This document shows, piece after piece, positions 5,729-6,845 of a DNA stretch of 6,845 nucleotides. Origin of the DNA: Hyphomicrobiales bacterium (GTDB taxonomy: Bacteria > Pseudomonadota > Alphaproteobacteria > Rhizobiales > JALURZ01); NCBI GenBank assembly GCA_027058735.1, contig JALURZ010000005.1:1-6845 (forward strand), given 5' to 3'. A program made the translations under genes and the position numbers. The notes under the pieces are model-generated. The model saw only the letters and a list, made by a program, of their open reading frames with translations. It did not search any database and was not told the origin of the DNA. Within the stretch, counting starts at the first letter, position 1, and every line of letters begins with the position of its first letter.

Positions 5729-6295
5729 ATGGATCAACATGCCCCGGCAGATGCGGCCAGTGTAGGCATTGTTGTCGAGAAGCGGCGCATCGGCCACCCC
5801 TGGCAGGAATGGCAATGGCGCGCGACCCAGGCTCTTGCCGGCGCGCCGCAGATCGCACGCTGGATTACGATCTCGCAAACCGGCGATTGCATCCAGTATC
5901 ACGCGGCCACGGTGCGGGTCGAACTGCATCGCAAGGAAACCGAAAGCTACCTCTACAATCTGGCAAGTCCGCAACCGTCGCTGTTCGTTGTCATGCGCGA
6001 GCCCGACCATGATGATGAGGACGGCGACGATGAGCGTCCTCATGTCCATCTTGTCACCGCCTCTGTCTTCGAGGCCCAAGATTATCTCGATTCCGGCGAG
6101 GAGATGGTTGACGCGGTGCCGCTGCCCGATGTGCTGGCGCGCTGGCTGCAGGCTTTCGTCGATGCCCATCATGTCGAGGAAAAATTCATCAAGCGAAAAC
6201 GTGATAAGCTGAAACCGGACGATCGCAACTTCGGCAAGAGGCCGGTTTCCGGGCGCGCGGGGCGCACAGGCGCGCCACCGCGCGAGGACGGGTGA
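5729..6295 (+). CDS. DUF3305 family protein
   Basis: The 188-residue product carries the DUF3305 hallmarks: VGIVVEKRRIGHPWQEWQWR at 12-31, YHAATVRVELHRKETESYLYNL at 57-78, LFVVMR at 85-90, HVHLVTASVFEAQDYLDSGE at 105-124, and a late FVDAHHVEEKFIKRKR at 143-158. An acidic insert, DHDDEDGDDE, sits at 93-102. It looks cytoplasmic and soluble. Members of this family are typically encoded next to a DUF3306 protein and a 4Fe-4S protein at formate dehydrogenase loci, but the molecular role is not known to me. The frame opens earlier, at a TTG (5630), but the added 33 residues look nothing like the family, so I take the ATG at 5729. DUF3306 follows after three bases. Confidence 0.9.
   Translation: MDQHAPADAASVGIVVEKRRIGHPWQEWQWRATQALAGAPQIARWITISQTGDCIQYHAATVRVELHRKETESYLYNLASPQPSLFVVMREPDHDDEDGDDERPHVHLVTASVFEAQDYLDSGEEMVDAVPLPDVLARWLQAFVDAHHVEEKFIKRKRDKLKPDDRNFGKRPVSGRAGRTGAPPREDG
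6284..6288 (+). promoter_or_regulatory. Ribosome binding site of the DUF3306 gene
   Basis: GAGGA ends ten bases before the ATG at 6299 and lies inside the end of the DUF3305 gene, so the two genes are translated from one transcript. Confidence 0.5.
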
Positions 6296-6298
6296 ACG

Positions 6299-6845
6299 AT
6301 GGGTGATGATGACGCTTTTTTGACCCGCTGGTCGAAGCGCAAGCTGGACGGCGACGCCCCGGCGCCGCCTGACGAGGGCGCGCGCGGCGAAGGCGAAAAA
6401 CATGCCGGCCTGCGCACCGCCGACGACCCCTCCCGCAGCGCGCCCGGCGATGGCGCCGCCGAGGCCTCCCCTGTGGAACATATCGATGTCGATGCCCTGA
6501 CATTCGAGGACGATTTCACGGTTTTTCTCAAGGAAGGCGTGCCCGCGAAGGTTCGCCGCATGGCCCTGCGCAAATTATGGGCGTCAAATCCCCTCTTCGC
6601 CACCGTCGATGGCCTCAACGACTATGATGACGATTTCACCGATGCCGCCCTCGCCGTCAAAGTGCTGAAGACGGCCCATGTGGTGGGCAAGGGCTATGTG
6701 AACGAAGCCAGCGGCGCGGAACAAGAGGCAGACGATACGCATTCGCCGGAGGATGGCGAGGAGGAGGGCGTTGGCGAAGCGGCCCCGCCACACGAAGACA
6801 CGGTGGCGCGCGGCGATGGACACGATGATGCGCCGCGCGCCACCG
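6299..6845 (+). CDS. DUF3306 family protein (3'-truncated by the window edge)
   Basis: The frame is open from ATG 6299 to the edge (182 residues seen, no stop). The start reads MGDDDAFLTRWSKRKLDG, the DUF3306 signature FLxRWSxRK. After a Gly/Ala/Pro-rich acidic linker (about 18-60), the conserved core runs from HIDVDALTFEDDFTVFLKEG (61-80) through VPAKVRRMALRKLWASNPLF (81-100) to DGLNDYDDDFTD (104-115). Beyond about 135 the chain is again acidic and low-complexity (many Glu, Asp, Gly). No signal peptide or membrane helix is visible. The gene starts three bases after DUF3305 and probably shares its operon and role, likely in formate dehydrogenase biogenesis or function. The paired families are of unknown biochemistry. 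Confidence 0.9.
   Translation, partial: MGDDDAFLTRWSKRKLDGDAPAPPDEGARGEGEKHAGLRTADDPSRSAPGDGAAEASPVEHIDVDALTFEDDFTVFLKEGVPAKVRRMALRKLWASNPLFATVDGLNDYDDDFTDAALAVKVLKTAHVVGKGYVNEASGAEQEADDTHSPEDGEEEGVGEAAPPHEDTVARGDGHDDAPRAT

Noticed and set aside
5612..6481. 289-codon minus-strand open frame opposite DUF3305/DUF3306
   Set aside because: Both + strand genes have clear family hallmarks; the antisense frame has none.

Overview
This GC-rich window reads as an alphaproteobacterial chromosome segment. Genes are tightly packed with ATGA-type overlaps, and several products match small uncharacterised families that I know mainly from Alphaproteobacteria (DUF6494, the DUF4444 biotin/lipoate-ligase-like family, DUF6505, DUF6352) or more widely from Proteobacteria (DUF3305, DUF3306). 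These assignments come from recognising the protein sequences, not from a database search. I see no phage, insertion sequence, tRNA, rRNA or CRISPR signal, and base composition looks uniform.

Layout: (1) Positions 1-145 form a near-perfect palindrome (62-base arms, 21-base spacer) at the left edge. It starts inside a protease gene and looks like a fold-back artefact seeded on a short natural inverted repeat, so bases 1 to about 50 are probably not true upstream sequence. (2) A rightward run of six genes follows (about 51-3454): the C-terminal part of an HtrA/DegP-like serine protease with one PDZ domain, a 63-residue DUF6494 protein, a biotin-ligase-fold protein with an eroded active site, DUF6505, DUF6352, and a small membrane-anchored protein with two cysteines. 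From 918 onward the genes nearly touch or overlap, so they are almost certainly co-transcribed and translationally coupled. (3) A 705-residue multi-cluster iron-sulfur protein lies on the minus strand (3461-5578). It converges on the first operon with only six bases between stop codons. Its N-terminus resembles the HdrA N-terminal domain; two ferredoxin-type cysteine pairs and a terminal CxxC...CxxC module follow. (4) A divergent control region of about 150 bases (5579-5728) separates it from the rightward genes DUF3305 (5729-6295) and DUF3306 (6299 to the edge, incomplete).

Functionally, DUF3305, DUF3306 and this type of 4Fe-4S protein are commonly found beside respiratory or periplasmic molybdenum/tungsten formate dehydrogenase genes and their TorD-type chaperone. 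The most economical reading is therefore the accessory half of a formate-dehydrogenase locus, with the catalytic subunits expected beyond the right edge. That is inference from family context, since no dehydrogenase gene is inside the window. The set, comprising a polyferredoxin, a ligase-fold protein unlikely to be catalytic and several conserved proteins of unknown function, is the most likely candidate here for an undescribed system, perhaps in maturation of or electron transfer to the enzyme.
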